A stretch of 64,000 bases of DNA from Nitrospira sp. ST-bin5 (lineage in GTDB: Bacteria > Nitrospirota > Nitrospiria > Nitrospirales > Nitrospiraceae). Shown in pieces: positions 25,549 through 34,752 of the stretch (positions are counted from its first letter, which is position 1; every line of letters starts with the position of its first letter). The stretch is from the NCBI GenBank assembly GCA_002083555.1, contig MSXN01000008.1, positions 131,682-195,681 of the forward strand. The letters run 5' to 3'. The notes under the pieces are model-generated. The model ran no database searches, was not told the DNA's origin, and was given only the letters and a program-made list of their open reading frames with translations. The translations under genes were made by a program, and so were the position numbers.

Positions 25549-26337
25549 CTAATCGATTCGAGCGGGATTCGGGACGTCCTTAAAGAGTAGATCGGCAATT
25601 TGCCGTCCAAAGTTGAGTCGTTCCGAAAGATTTGCGGTGAGGAGGAATCGAGCCGCCAGTTCCGCCAGGGCCGGTTCGCGGGAGGACATGAACCGGTGGA
25701 TATCGACCGGGGCGGTCAGCCAGAACCCCCTGATCCGGAAGAATGCCATCGTGCATTCTTCAAAAAACAGCGTGAGCAGATAGTGGGCCAGGGCCGGCTT
25801 TTCAGTCACGTCCTGAGCCTTGCCCAGTAAGTGGAGGCATTCGGCCTTCAGACGGATTTGCTCGTTCATCGAGGCCGGAGTGGGGCCTTGTCGGAATCGC
25901 TGGTTGGCCTTTTCGATCAGCTTGGCGCTGATCCCGTCATGGTCGAAGAGAAGGCGGGCTTTCCGCAGCAGCGAGGGCAGGCGAGTGGAGTAGGCGAGTT
26001 CGTCTTCGAGCAGCTTATGGCCGAAGTAGCGAATATCCACGAGCCGCTCGCCGGCTCGCAAAATTTCGTGCCCTTCGCGATCACCCTTGACGAGGGCGAT
26101 GAGATCGATATCGCTGTGGGGGGTGAGGGCGCGCCGCGCCCCGGAGCCCACCATGAGAATACCGACCAGGTCGCCTCCCCGGCGGCCGCGGATGTGTGTG
26201 AGCGCCATCTCGACGCTGTCATCGAATCCCGGCGGTTCAGGAATGGGCGGCTGCTCAGGCGGTTCAGGGACTTCAAGAAGCTCGGCGTTCAATTCTTCTC
26301 TGGTTGGGACCGGGGTGGAGAGGGGACTGTCCATCAT
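25549..26337 (-). CDS. Nucleotidyltransferase-fold protein
   Basis: The start at 26337 overlaps the stop of the gene before it (ATGA). Residues 50-75 have the polymerase-beta fold signature GSGARRALTPHSDIDLIALV with the two metal-binding aspartates. A helical C-terminal domain follows. Members of this fold act as antibiotic-modifying enzymes, PII-type regulators or minimal nucleotidyltransferases; the long proline-rich N-terminus (about 35 residues) does not help to choose. Substrate unknown. Confidence 0.75.
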   Translation of the reverse strand: MMDSPLSTPVPTREELNAELLEVPEPPEQPPIPEPPGFDDSVEMALTHIRGRRGGDLVGILMVGSGARRALTPHSDIDLIALVKGDREGHEILRAGERLVDIRYFGHKLLEDELAYSTRLPSLLRKARLLFDHDGISAKLIEKANQRFRQGPTPASMNEQIRLKAECLHLLGKAQDVTEKPALAHYLLTLFFEECTMAFFRIRGFWLTAPVDIHRFMSSREPALAELAARFLLTANLSERLNFGRQIADLLFKDVPNPARID

Positions 26338-26561
26338 GCTCCGGGGACCTGTTGAATGTGTTGCGGCAATGCGCTGAGCCATTGTTCGAAGGGCTGTTCG
26401 GCGTCAACGATGATTTCGAGTTTTCCGTTGTGCAGGCGGCGCACGACACCCGGGGTTTCCGGGGAAAGCGGGATCTCGACCCATTCCCGGTTGAGCCCCA
26501 GCGCGTCGGTCACTTCGAGAATGCGGCTGATCTGTTGGAACGACACCACCTGGAGGGTCAT
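26334..26561 (-). CDS. Hypothetical small protein coupled to the nucleotidyltransferase
   Basis: A 75-residue protein starting at 26561 behind CAGGAGC. It has a helix, then strands (VVRRLHNGKLEIIVDAEQPF) and a closing helix. It is the first gene of a two-gene unit with the nucleotidyltransferase. I do not recognise the family. Confidence 0.6.
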   Translation of the reverse strand: MTLQVVSFQQISRILEVTDALGLNREWVEIPLSPETPGVVRRLHNGKLEIIVDAEQPFEQWLSALPQHIQQVPGA

Positions 26562-26630
26562 CGCGGCTCCTGTTGATCGATGGGGCGCATTGTATGTGTC
26601 GTTGAAAGGAGGTGTCAACGGACGCCGCGG

Positions 26631-27659
26631 TCAGCGGAGGACTCGGGCAAAGACTTCGGCGGCTTCGTCGATCTGTTTCGTTGAAATATTTAAATGGGTG
26701 ACGGCGCGAAAGCTGCGGCCTCCGATCGCGTGGATGAGCACGCCGTGGTCCTTGAGTTGGGTCACGAGATCAGCCGGGGCCAGGCGATGGTCGGGGACAT
26801 CGAAGATCACAATGTTGGTCTCGACATGTTGTGGCGCGATGCGTACGGCCGGAATCTGCTGCAAGGCACGCGCGAGTTTCTTGGCATGATCATGATCGTG
26901 CTTCAGTCGGGCGACATGATGCTCGAGCGCATGAATGCCGGCGGCCGCGAGGATGCCGGACTGGCGCATGGCCCCGCCGTACATGCGGCGGAAGCGGCGG
27001 GCGCGTTCGATTAGCGGGATATCGCTGGAGACCAGCAGGGAGCCGGCCGGCGCCCCGAGACCCTTGGAGAGGCAGAAGGACACCGTTTCAAAATGTTGTG
27101 CATAGGTAGCGGCCGGTAGAGTCGTCGCGGCGACGGCATTGAACAGTCGGGCGCCGTCGAGATGCATCGGGATTCCGTGCTTCGTCGCGATGGCGCGAAT
27201 TTTTTCAATGGTCGACAGCGAATAGATGGTGCCACCGCCGCTGTTGTGTGTGTTTTCGATGCAGATGAGCCCCGTCGGAATGGAGTACGGGTCTGTGGGT
27301 CTGATCGCCGCTTCGACCTGTTCAGCCGTCATGATGCCGCGCTCGCCGACGACCCAATGCAACTGGACGCCCGCGAGGGCGCCGGCGGCGCCCTGTTCAT
27401 ACCGCACGATGTGCGACTTGCTCTCGACGATGACTTCCTGTCCCGGCTGAGTGTGCGCACGAATCGCCAACTGGTTGCCCATGGTGCCGGAGGGTACGAA
27501 CAGCGCGGCGCGTTTGCCGAGCAAGGCGGCGGCCATGTCCTGCAGTCGATTGACGGTCGGGTCTTCCCCATAGACATCGTCCCCCACTTCGGCGCGCGCC
27601 ATCGCTTTGCGCATGGCATCGGTGGGTTGGGTGACGGTGTCGCTGCGGAGATCGATCAT
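26631..27659 (-). CDS. ltaE: Low-specificity L-threonine aldolase
   Basis: A PLP-dependent enzyme splitting L-threonine or allo-threonine to glycine and acetaldehyde. The start at 27659 (MIDLRSDTVTQP) has AGGAGG six bases upstream and matches the family's usual N-terminus. Later motifs are VGDDVYGEDPTV, HLDGARLFNAV and the lysine motif FCLSKGLGAPAGSLL. About 342 residues, the normal length. Confidence 0.93.
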   Translation of the reverse strand: MIDLRSDTVTQPTDAMRKAMARAEVGDDVYGEDPTVNRLQDMAAALLGKRAALFVPSGTMGNQLAIRAHTQPGQEVIVESKSHIVRYEQGAAGALAGVQLHWVVGERGIMTAEQVEAAIRPTDPYSIPTGLICIENTHNSGGGTIYSLSTIEKIRAIATKHGIPMHLDGARLFNAVAATTLPAATYAQHFETVSFCLSKGLGAPAGSLLVSSDIPLIERARRFRRMYGGAMRQSGILAAAGIHALEHHVARLKHDHDHAKKLARALQQIPAVRIAPQHVETNIVIFDVPDHRLAPADLVTQLKDHGVLIHAIGGRSFRAVTHLNISTKQIDEAAEVFARVLR

Positions 27660-27673
27660 GAGGCCTCCTGAGG

Positions 27674-27797
27674 CAGGATGCTGAAACAACCTGCCAGCGG
27701 CGTTCTCGCATCGCTCAGGTCCTCAACGTACTCCAGAAAGTACGCCTCGGTCCTTCGCTCGCTGCGGTCTTGCTGGACAGTCTGTTTGAGCATCCTG
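27674..27797. repeat. Dispersed palindromic repeat, copy 1
   Basis: A 124-base element bounded by CAGGATGCTGAAACA (27674-27688) and its near inverse TGTTTGAGCATCCTG (27783-27797). Within it are CCAGC/GCTGG and ACGTAC/GTACG inner pairings. Its pattern CGTTCTC..TCGCTC...CTC.ACGTA...GTACGCCTCG recurs at 30635-30752. It sits between ltaE and the transporter gene and could act as terminator of either. Confidence 0.7.
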
Positions 27798-27906
27798 CTG
27801 ATGAGCGTGTGAGTAGTAGATATCCCGCGCCCATTCTAGCAAATTTTTTCTCTTGCGGGAGAGGAGAGCGGTGGGGCACTGTCTGGAGACGAATCGGAAG
27901 GAGACT

Positions 27907-29184
27907 GTGTCGCAGTTGTCGATCTGGAAATGGGTGAAGGCCGAGCCGGAGGAGCGGGTGCCGCTGCTCTGGTCGTTTGTCTATTTCTTCTGCCTGTTGT
28001 GCGGCTACTACATGCTGCGGCCGGTGCGCGATGAGATGGCCATTGAAGGCGGCGTGCGGCACTTGCCCTGGATGATGACCGGGACGTTTCTCACGCTTCT
28101 CGTCGCCACGCCTCTGTTTGGATTCTTGTCGGCCCGGTTGCCGCGCGCGCGCCTGCTGTTGTCGGTCTATGGATTTTTCATCAGCCATCTGCTGCTGTTT
28201 TTTGCGGCGATGACGGCACAGTGGCATCCGGAGTGGATCGCCCGGGCGTTCTTCGTCTGGCTCTCGGTGTTCAATCTGTTCGTGGTGTCCGTGTTTTGGA
28301 GCTTCATGGCCGACGTGTTTGCCCCTGCGCAGGGCGTGCGGTTGTTCGGCGTGATTGCCGCGGGTGGGAGTACCGGCGCAATCATGGGTCCAATGATGGC
28401 AGCGGGAGTGACCTACGCGTTTTCCATTCCTGCTTTGATGCTGGTCTCGGCGGGATGGCTGGCGCTGTGCGGGGTCTGTATTGCTCGACTGGACCGGTGG
28501 GCCGCAGCCCACACCACTCGGGGGAAGATCGAGAGGGACGCCCCCTTGGGCGGCAGTATGTGGGCGGGGATTCGTGCGGTCGCGGCGTCTCCCTATCTCA
28601 TGGGCATCTGTGCGTATCTCTTTCTTCTCACGATGTCGGCGACGGTGCTCTATATGGAGCAGACTGCTTTGGTGGGGCGTGAGATTCCTACGCCTGAAGC
28701 TCGGACTCGCCTGTTTGCCGGGATGGACCTGATTGTGAATGTGTTGACCTTCGTGATGCAGGTCTTGGTCACAAATCGACTGGTCCTCCGCTTTGGGCTA
28801 GGGGGGGCTCTACTCGTGCTTCCGGTCGTCACGGCCGTCGGCTTTGCCTCCATTGTAGTCAGTCCCGTACTGCCGGTCTTTCTGTCGCTTACGGTCGCGC
28901 GGCGGGTGGGGGAATATGCCATTGCCAAGCCGGCCCGTGAAGTGCTCTTTACCGTGTTAAATCGTGAGGACAAGTACAAAGCCAAGAACTTCATCGATAC
29001 GGCCGTATCGCGAGGGGGCGATGCCTCGACCGGCTGGCTAGTGTCCGGGGTCAAAGCTCTGGGGGCGACGACTGGCATCCTGGCCGGCGTGCTGGTGCCG
29101 ATGATGCTGCTCTGGGGCTGGATCGGCTGGAGACTGGGTCGACAAGAAGCTTCGTTGCAGCGCGGAGAGCCGACTGCACGGTAG
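27907..29184 (+). CDS. Tlc-like MFS transporter (nucleotide exchanger type)
   Basis: About 425 residues with roughly twelve hydrophobic segments. The opening EPEERVPLLWSFVYFFCLL followed by GYYMLRPVRDEM is typical of the ATP/ADP translocase (Tlc/AAA) branch of the MFS superfamily as found in free-living bacteria. The GTG at 27907 has AAGGAG three bases upstream, an unusually tight spacing. Cargo is unknown; nucleotide exchange is only the family precedent. Confidence 0.7.
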   Translation: MSQLSIWKWVKAEPEERVPLLWSFVYFFCLLCGYYMLRPVRDEMAIEGGVRHLPWMMTGTFLTLLVATPLFGFLSARLPRARLLLSVYGFFISHLLLFFAAMTAQWHPEWIARAFFVWLSVFNLFVVSVFWSFMADVFAPAQGVRLFGVIAAGGSTGAIMGPMMAAGVTYAFSIPALMLVSAGWLALCGVCIARLDRWAAAHTTRGKIERDAPLGGSMWAGIRAVAASPYLMGICAYLFLLTMSATVLYMEQTALVGREIPTPEARTRLFAGMDLIVNVLTFVMQVLVTNRLVLRFGLGGALLVLPVVTAVGFASIVVSPVLPVFLSLTVARRVGEYAIAKPAREVLFTVLNREDKYKAKNFIDTAVSRGGDASTGWLVSGVKALGATTGILAGVLVPMMLLWGWIGWRLGRQEASLQRGEPTAR

Positions 29185-29194
29185 AGGGTCGTCT

Positions 29195-29223
29195 TTACTC
29201 CCTAAAAAATCGCATGTTATAGT
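29195..29223 (+). promoter_or_regulatory. Possible promoter upstream of the ProA-like gene
   Basis: A -10 TATAGT (29218-29223) with a weak -35 TTACTC (29195-29200) 17 bases before it, about 40 bases upstream of the ATG at 29264. Confidence 0.35.
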
Positions 29224-29263
29224 CGCACGCTTGCGCGAGGGTTCATTTCTCACGGGGGGTCAC

Positions 29264-30631
29264 ATGCCGGAAGTTCCCGTTAAGATGTACATCGATAAGT
29301 TGTTGAAATCATGCCGCGATGTGCAGCGTCCATTGGCGTTGCTTTCGGGCCCCGTGAAGGATCGCGCGCTGCGTGCCATGGCGGATCGGTTGGAAGCCGA
29401 TGAGGAACAGATTTTTGCTGCGAACGTGTTGGATGTCGATGTCGTGGGGAAGACATTGCTTGGGGAAGGGTTACGGGGAGAGCGGGTAAAGGAAGCGGTC
29501 ACGCGCGTGCGGATGATGCCGGATGATGTGAAGGAGCTGGCCGAGCGTCTTCGTCTCATCGCTGATTTGCCCGATCCGGTCGGTGCGGTGACCAAGCGGT
29601 GGGAGCGGCCTGACGGGTTACAAGTCAGCCGGGTCCGTGTGCCTATCGGGGTGGTCGGTGTGATTTCGGAAATGAAACCGTTGATCACCGTGGAGTCCTT
29701 GGCCCTCTGTCTCAAGTCCGGAAACGTGTGTGTCTTTCGTCCGGCGTTCGAATGGAATCGGACGCATCAGGCCATTGAATCGCGTATGCGTGAAGAGGCG
29801 GAGCGCGCAGGGATTCCCTCAGGCGCCTGGTTGTTGGTCGACCGGCCCGAGAAGGAAGTGGCGCTGGAAATCATGCGCGCCGGGAAGAGCGTGGATGCGA
29901 TCGTGCCTCGCGGCGGGCCCGGCCTTCGCAAAGCCATGCATGAGCAGGCGAAGATGCCGATCCTCTGTTACGACTACGGGATCAGCCATGCCTACGTCGA
30001 TGCGGACGTGGATATCCCGATCGCGCAGAACGTCGTCATCAATTCAAAGATTCAGCATGCGGCCTCCACGAACTCTATTGATACCCTGTTAGTGCAGCAG
30101 GGGATGGCGCGGCCGTTCTTGGCGGCCCTCATTCGCCGTCTGCTTGAAGAATATAAGATTCAGGTGATCGGCTGTCCGAAAACCGTGGCGCTCATGGGAC
30201 AAATGGCGATGACCGGACATGAAGCGGTCACTCCGGCTACCGACGAAGACTGGGACCGGCAGTTCCAGTCACCAACCTTGGCGATCAAGATGGTGGCGGG
30301 GCTCGATGAGGCGCTGGCGCACATTGCCGACCATGGGCCTTGTCTGACGGCCGTGATTGCCACGTCTGACTATAATTCCGCGATGCGGTTTTCGCGCGAG
30401 GTGGATGCGACGGCCGTGATGGTCAACGCGTCCACGCGGCTCAATTCCGGAGACGGGTATGGCATGGGGCCGGACATCGGGCTGAATCTGTCCCGCGTAC
30501 AGGCGAAAGGGCCGATCGGACTCGAACAGCTGACGAACGAAAAATATGTGGCGTTCGGCGTCGGGCAGTTGCGTCATCCGCATCCGGTGCCGGATACCTA
30601 CGAAGATGCCATCATGCTGAAGCGCGCGTGA
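29264..30631 (+). CDS. ProA-like aldehyde-dehydrogenase-fold protein lacking the usual cysteines
   Basis: The start at 29264 has GGGGGG upstream. The 455-residue sequence aligns with glutamate-5-semialdehyde dehydrogenase along its length: PIGVVGVISEMKPL, KSGNVCVF, IVPRGGPGL, VNASTRLNSGDG and KGPIGLEQLTNEKYVAFG. Two conserved cysteine sites are changed: the GxCH motif reads YGISHAYVD, and the CNAxETLLV nucleophile motif reads STNSIDTLLV. The motif IYExRPNVT is also altered to ISEMKPLIT. This makes the normal proline-biosynthesis reaction doubtful. It may have another substrate or be non-enzymatic. No proB is adjacent. Confidence 0.7.
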   Translation: MPEVPVKMYIDKLLKSCRDVQRPLALLSGPVKDRALRAMADRLEADEEQIFAANVLDVDVVGKTLLGEGLRGERVKEAVTRVRMMPDDVKELAERLRLIADLPDPVGAVTKRWERPDGLQVSRVRVPIGVVGVISEMKPLITVESLALCLKSGNVCVFRPAFEWNRTHQAIESRMREEAERAGIPSGAWLLVDRPEKEVALEIMRAGKSVDAIVPRGGPGLRKAMHEQAKMPILCYDYGISHAYVDADVDIPIAQNVVINSKIQHAASTNSIDTLLVQQGMARPFLAALIRRLLEEYKIQVIGCPKTVALMGQMAMTGHEAVTPATDEDWDRQFQSPTLAIKMVAGLDEALAHIADHGPCLTAVIATSDYNSAMRFSREVDATAVMVNASTRLNSGDGYGMGPDIGLNLSRVQAKGPIGLEQLTNEKYVAFGVGQLRHPHPVPDTYEDAIMLKRA

Positions 30632-30634
30632 TCG

Positions 30635-30752
30635 CCTGCTGAAAACGCGCTCCAGCTTCGTTCTCAGTCGCTCGACCCACTCGACGTAGCTAAGGACGTA
30701 CGCCTCGTGGCTCTCCCTCCTTGCGGCCTTGCTGGAACACGTTTTGAGCAGG
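30635..30752. repeat. Dispersed palindromic repeat, copy 2
   Basis: A 118-base copy of the element at 27674, in the same orientation, with ends CCTGCTGAAAAC (30635-30646) and GTTTTGAGCAGG (30741-30752). The same G/C mismatch as in copy 1 is present in the arms. It starts four bases after the ProA-like stop codon. Confidence 0.7.
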
Positions 30753-30769
30753 CTTTCTGCTGATCAGGT

Positions 30770-31957
30770 ATGTCGATCGATTCTCTGCAGGATTCTCTTC
30801 ATGCCCACCTCACCCACTGGGGCCTTCGATCGTTTTCGTCCGATGCGGACTACTTTGCCTGGCAGCGAGCGACGCTGTCGGCGGCGGATCTGAATCGGCT
30901 CACTGCGCAGGTCGAGCGGAAGCGCAGCGGCGATCGTCAGGACGAAATTGCTTTCTACGATCTGACGGCGGAAGCTCATATTCTTCCCGTCCTCTACAGC
31001 CAGCGCTATGAATACTTCATGGAGATCGGCTGCCGGGTGCTGCCTCGAATCGGCTCGGCAGCCACGGTCTTGGATTATGGATGCGGGGTGGGGATTCTCA
31101 CCACGCTCTATGCGCGGTATTGTCCTGAGACGCAGTTTGTGGGGATCGATCGCTCGCCCGGGTCGATTGCCGTGGCGCAATCGAAAGTCAATGAGTTGGG
31201 GCTGACCAATATCCGCTTCGAGTGCCGTGATGTGGACGTGGAAGCGGTTCGCGGATCGTATGATCGGATCATCGCGACTCATGCGTTGGTTCAAGCTGAG
31301 CAAGATCCAGGAATGCCGAGTCGTGACTGGAAGACTTTTGAGCGGGTGCACGATGAACGGCAGCAGGATGCGTTTGAGCAGCGAATCGGTATCGATGTGC
31401 GGCTCGATCGGCTCAGTGCGGTGCTCAGTCCAGGTGGATGCATGGTCATCTTCGAGAAGACCCGCCAGCTTGCCCGGCTGGTGCCCTTTCAACGGGCGCT
31501 GGCTCGACGGGGTCTGCAATTGGTCGAGCCTCCTGAACCGATCCGGTATCGCCTTGTCGAGGAGGTTGCCGACGACGGGCCGTTCTATGTGGTGCAAAAG
31601 GGGAGTGCACGTCCTCTCGCATGGAACGAAGCGCCGGAACCTGACGAAGGCTTGCCGTTCAATCGAGGGATGCTTCAATCAGCCCCGCAAGATCCGCAAG
31701 ATCAGGATCTGCCGCTATACGAAAATCATTGGCCGTCGGCGCAGCGGGCCTTGGAATCGCTCGCCGATCGTCTGGTACAGCAGGAAGAGACTCGCCAGGA
31801 GCCCGATGGTAGGCAACTGCATGTCGAGCGTGGTTCAGCGGAAGGGCTGGTCTATCTCTACTGTGCAAACACGTTTGATCAGCGGCAACTCATCCTGGTC
31901 GAGGAACGCCGCAAGGGCATGCTCGATTCGTACTATCGCGAGATTCTTGCTTCGTGA
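30770..31957 (+). CDS. Class I SAM-dependent methyltransferase with C-terminal extension
   Basis: A 395-residue protein. Residues ~97-210 hold a Rossmann methyltransferase fold: motif I VLDYGCGVGILTTLYAR, then VGIDRSPGSIAVAQ and a conserved acidic motif further on. After residue ~300 comes a separate domain (WPSAQRALESLADRLVQQEE ... VYLYCANTFDQRQLILV) that is not part of the usual methyltransferase. Substrate unknown. It begins 18 bases after the palindromic repeat, which may insulate it from the gene before. Confidence 0.75.
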   Translation: MSIDSLQDSLHAHLTHWGLRSFSSDADYFAWQRATLSAADLNRLTAQVERKRSGDRQDEIAFYDLTAEAHILPVLYSQRYEYFMEIGCRVLPRIGSAATVLDYGCGVGILTTLYARYCPETQFVGIDRSPGSIAVAQSKVNELGLTNIRFECRDVDVEAVRGSYDRIIATHALVQAEQDPGMPSRDWKTFERVHDERQQDAFEQRIGIDVRLDRLSAVLSPGGCMVIFEKTRQLARLVPFQRALARRGLQLVEPPEPIRYRLVEEVADDGPFYVVQKGSARPLAWNEAPEPDEGLPFNRGMLQSAPQDPQDQDLPLYENHWPSAQRALESLADRLVQQEETRQEPDGRQLHVERGSAEGLVYLYCANTFDQRQLILVEERRKGMLDSYYREILAS

Positions 31958-32068
31958 GTGCGGCTGCCGGGCGGGCATCGGGGCCGGTGAATGACGGGTG
32001 TTCCCCTGCGGTGTGGTTGGCGAATGCCATGGGGATTGCGTTAGAATGCCGACCTCCAAGGAGGGTGC

Positions 32069-33427
32069 ATGGAACAGCCGGACATCGAGCAGTCATCTCA
32101 CGAAGACCTCATTCACAAGTTGCATGAGCGGCCGCAGATTCCGTTGACGGAGTGGCTGCGGGTGCCGGCCCACGTGCACTACAAGGCGTTTCGGATGGCC
32201 GATCCTCCGACGCAGCGCCCGGCGAGCCGGGAAGAGTTTCGCCGTCTGGTTGAATCATTTCAGATGGCGCCGAACCATACGGTGTTGCGGGAGACGTTCG
32301 GCTATGCGGTGAAGGTCGCGGCCAACGGGGATCGCTTGATCGTCGTGTGGCAGGCGCATACAGAATATTACAGCTATCAATTGTGGCATTTGCCTGGAAC
32401 GCCATGCAGTCAGCTGACGTTCGGACCGTTGACCTTTCCCGACTATCGGTTTTCGATTACCCCGCTGGGGACCGAGGTCTGCCGGTTGGATATTGTGCTG
32501 AGTGCCGATGCGATTCCCTCGCGTGATGAGTTACATCAGATTCTGCCGGGCCCGGTGGCCTATGGCAGCCGGATTTTCGACGACGAGACGACGGTGGTGA
32601 CCAGTTTTACGCCCGATGAACATCGGCGGGAGCGGTATCTGGTGAGTGTCGGGTCCACACGCATTGATGTGTCGCACATCAAGAATATCGTGGACGCCGT
32701 GGTGAGGATCGAGACGTACTATCACTTGCTGCTTATGCAGAAACCGCTGTTTTCAGCCGCGATCGATTCGGTCTACAAGTTCGAGCAAGTCCATCTCAAG
32801 CAGCGGGAAATCATCACCGGGCATATCAGTCATGCTGACGCGCTGGCGTTGCAGCGGTGGTTGAACAGTTTGACGCAAGATCTGTTGAAGACCAATCGGC
32901 TGGCCGGGAAGCTCCATTTTGAATTGTCGGCGGCGGTGCCGTACGACAAGATCGTGCATGCCACCCTCGCGTCCATGGTCGAGCGGCCCTATGCTCCGCA
33001 TCGGCCGCTGTCCGATTACATCCTGAGCGGTGTGACCGGCGTGGCGGACGGGTATCAGCAGTTGTTAAAGCGGATCGAGACGTTGAGCAGCGGGTTTGAG
33101 GGGATGATTGCCATCATCCGCACCCGTGTCGATTTGATGCTGGAATCTCAGAATCTGGCGTTGTTGATGAGTGTCGACAAGACGACGAAGAGCCAGGCAA
33201 TCCTTCAGCATACCGTCGAAGGGCTGTCGGTGATCGTGATCGCATACTATCTCAGCGGACTTGCCGGATATATTTTTAAGGGCCTCCATGAAATGGGGTG
33301 GATGCATAACCCGAACGTAGTGTCTGCCGTGTTTGTCCCGGTTGCCGTCGGCCTTGCGTTCCTCATCACCACGCTGAGCCGGAAGTACCTTCATAAAAAG
33401 CTGCAGAGTGAGAAGCCTCACGCCTAA
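32069..33427 (+). CDS. DUF3422 family membrane protein
   Basis: A 452-residue protein starting with GAGGGTGC-ATG. It carries the family opening LHERPQIPL near residue 20 and two hydrophobic segments near the C-terminus (about 385-410 and 420-440), which anchor it to the membrane with the larger part facing the cytoplasm. Function is unknown for the family. It stands alone. Confidence 0.8.
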   Translation: MEQPDIEQSSHEDLIHKLHERPQIPLTEWLRVPAHVHYKAFRMADPPTQRPASREEFRRLVESFQMAPNHTVLRETFGYAVKVAANGDRLIVVWQAHTEYYSYQLWHLPGTPCSQLTFGPLTFPDYRFSITPLGTEVCRLDIVLSADAIPSRDELHQILPGPVAYGSRIFDDETTVVTSFTPDEHRRERYLVSVGSTRIDVSHIKNIVDAVVRIETYYHLLLMQKPLFSAAIDSVYKFEQVHLKQREIITGHISHADALALQRWLNSLTQDLLKTNRLAGKLHFELSAAVPYDKIVHATLASMVERPYAPHRPLSDYILSGVTGVADGYQQLLKRIETLSSGFEGMIAIIRTRVDLMLESQNLALLMSVDKTTKSQAILQHTVEGLSVIVIAYYLSGLAGYIFKGLHEMGWMHNPNVVSAVFVPVAVGLAFLITTLSRKYLHKKLQSEKPHA

Positions 33428-33751
33428 TCGGTCGGGCCGGAGTTCAACGTGACGGGGCGTGAGTGGGGGCGCCGACGTGATGGTTGTCCGGTTCTAGTGC
33501 CGGTTTGCGGCGGCGGCCATTGACTCTATCCCTGTGGCCCTGTAGGGTGTGATTGACGTAGCGAGCCTCGTCGACTGTCCCATCTCTCGCGCCTCCCTCC
33601 TTGTTCGGTTTCTGCGCGTCTGATTCTCCGGTCTCCGCCGCTTTTACGCCGGTACTTCCGTTTCTAATGATCGAATGCGGTCGCGCATTGCGCCCGTCGT
33701 CTGTTTACTGCAGGTGCCGGGGTTGACTATCCATATACCAAGGGGGACCCG
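33428..33751. other. Intergenic region, no gene recognised
   Basis: 323 bases between the DUF3422 gene and the next small gene. No open frame or tRNA-like structure is convincing. A -35-like TTGACT occurs at 33723-33728 and could drive the gene at 33752, but no good -10 follows at the right distance. Confidence 0.4.
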
Positions 33752-34003
33752 ATGAATCAGGAACAGTTCGGACAATTCTGGTTGCAACTGAAGAAGCCGC
33801 TCAAGACAACATGGGGCAAGATCACAGACGAAGATCTCGTTGAGATCGCGGGTGATGTGGTGAAGTTCGGCAGCGTGCTCCAGAAGCGGTATGGGGAAGT
33901 GCAGAAAGAAGAAGTCAGCACCTGGGCGAATCGCCGCTATTCGACGTGGACCGGCAACTATATCGGTTACAAGGATCCTGAACCGAAGGCAGCAAGCTCC
34001 TAG
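33752..34003 (+). CDS. CsbD-like small stress protein
   Basis: An 83-residue hydrophilic protein with the CsbD-type pattern WGKITDEDLVEIAGDVVKF followed by LQKRYGEVQKEEV. CsbD proteins are stress-induced, small and probably disordered or helical. The start at 33752 has AAGGGGG upstream. It fits the stress-type genes that follow. Confidence 0.7.
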   Translation: MNQEQFGQFWLQLKKPLKTTWGKITDEDLVEIAGDVVKFGSVLQKRYGEVQKEEVSTWANRRYSTWTGNYIGYKDPEPKAASS

Positions 34004-34070
34004 GCTTAGTTGTCTCAGGAGTGAGTGGCTGTATCAGTCGTATGAGTCCTATCAAGCGGGGGTGAGTATC

Positions 34071-34415
34071 ATGAAAAAGATCGTGATCAATACGAGTAAT
34101 GAAGAGTTCTGTGTGAGCCATAAAGCGTTCATGCGTTTGCGCGAATTGGGACAAGTTGAAGCCCTGGGTGAGGCCAATCCTGGTGTCTATTGGCCGAATG
34201 CGGCCGCCGTTCGGGAGCCCAGCCTGAATCAGTGCGGTAGACTGATTCCGCGGGATGATCAGCATCTCGTGCGGGTCGTTGAGGAGCTGGCCTCCGAAGC
34301 GAACGGGCATTGTGCCGAGTTAAAGGTTGTGTCCATTCCTGACGATGTGAAATGGCAAATTCAGAATGTGGGTGGCCAGGAACGGATCAGCGAGGTCCAT
34401 CGCACGTGGTGCTAA
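34071..34415 (+). CDS. Hypothetical protein
   Basis: Begins MKKIVINTSNEEFCVSHKAF, with GCGGGGGTGAG upstream; 114 residues of mixed alpha/beta type, ending VHRTWC. No domain is recognised. The short N-terminal strand and following helix resemble many small regulatory or toxin-like folds, without specificity. Confidence 0.55.
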   Translation: MKKIVINTSNEEFCVSHKAFMRLRELGQVEALGEANPGVYWPNAAAVREPSLNQCGRLIPRDDQHLVRVVEELASEANGHCAELKVVSIPDDVKWQIQNVGGQERISEVHRTWC

Positions 34416-34509
34416 GCGGTAGGGTGTGCCAGCGTCCTCACGAGGGCATTGGTGTGCCTGTTTTTGTCATGTAGCAGAGCCTGAAGTAACGTGAATTGGA
34501 AGCGTGGGA

Positions 34510-34752
34510 ATGATGAAAGACGATCTTCGGAAACCGATGCTGGAAAAGAAATCGCAGGCAACTCATGCGCCTTCTGTCTCGAGCCCGCAAGAGCTGACCT
34601 GCACTGAAGGGCAAATCGAGGATCTCCTTGCTGAAGGAGAAACCACTGAGTCGGAAGCAGACAATGCCGATGCCGATGAATCCATCGAGCGAACTCCGAC
34701 GAACGCTGCTGAACGGAAATCCCCGCCCAGTTCTAAGTCCAACCGGAAGTAG
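34510..34752 (+). CDS. Small acidic, probably disordered protein
   Basis: About 80 residues of acidic and serine/proline-rich sequence with a basic end (KSNRK). Such composition fits a disordered protein. The start could be 34504 (GTG), 34510 or 34513 (ATG). Confidence 0.4.
   Translation: MMKDDLRKPMLEKKSQATHAPSVSSPQELTCTEGQIEDLLAEGETTESEADNADADESIERTPTNAAERKSPPSSKSNRK

Noticed and set aside
27660..27906. Coding region in the gap between ltaE and the transporter
   Set aside because: The frames here are formed by the palindromic repeat and lack ribosome-binding sites.
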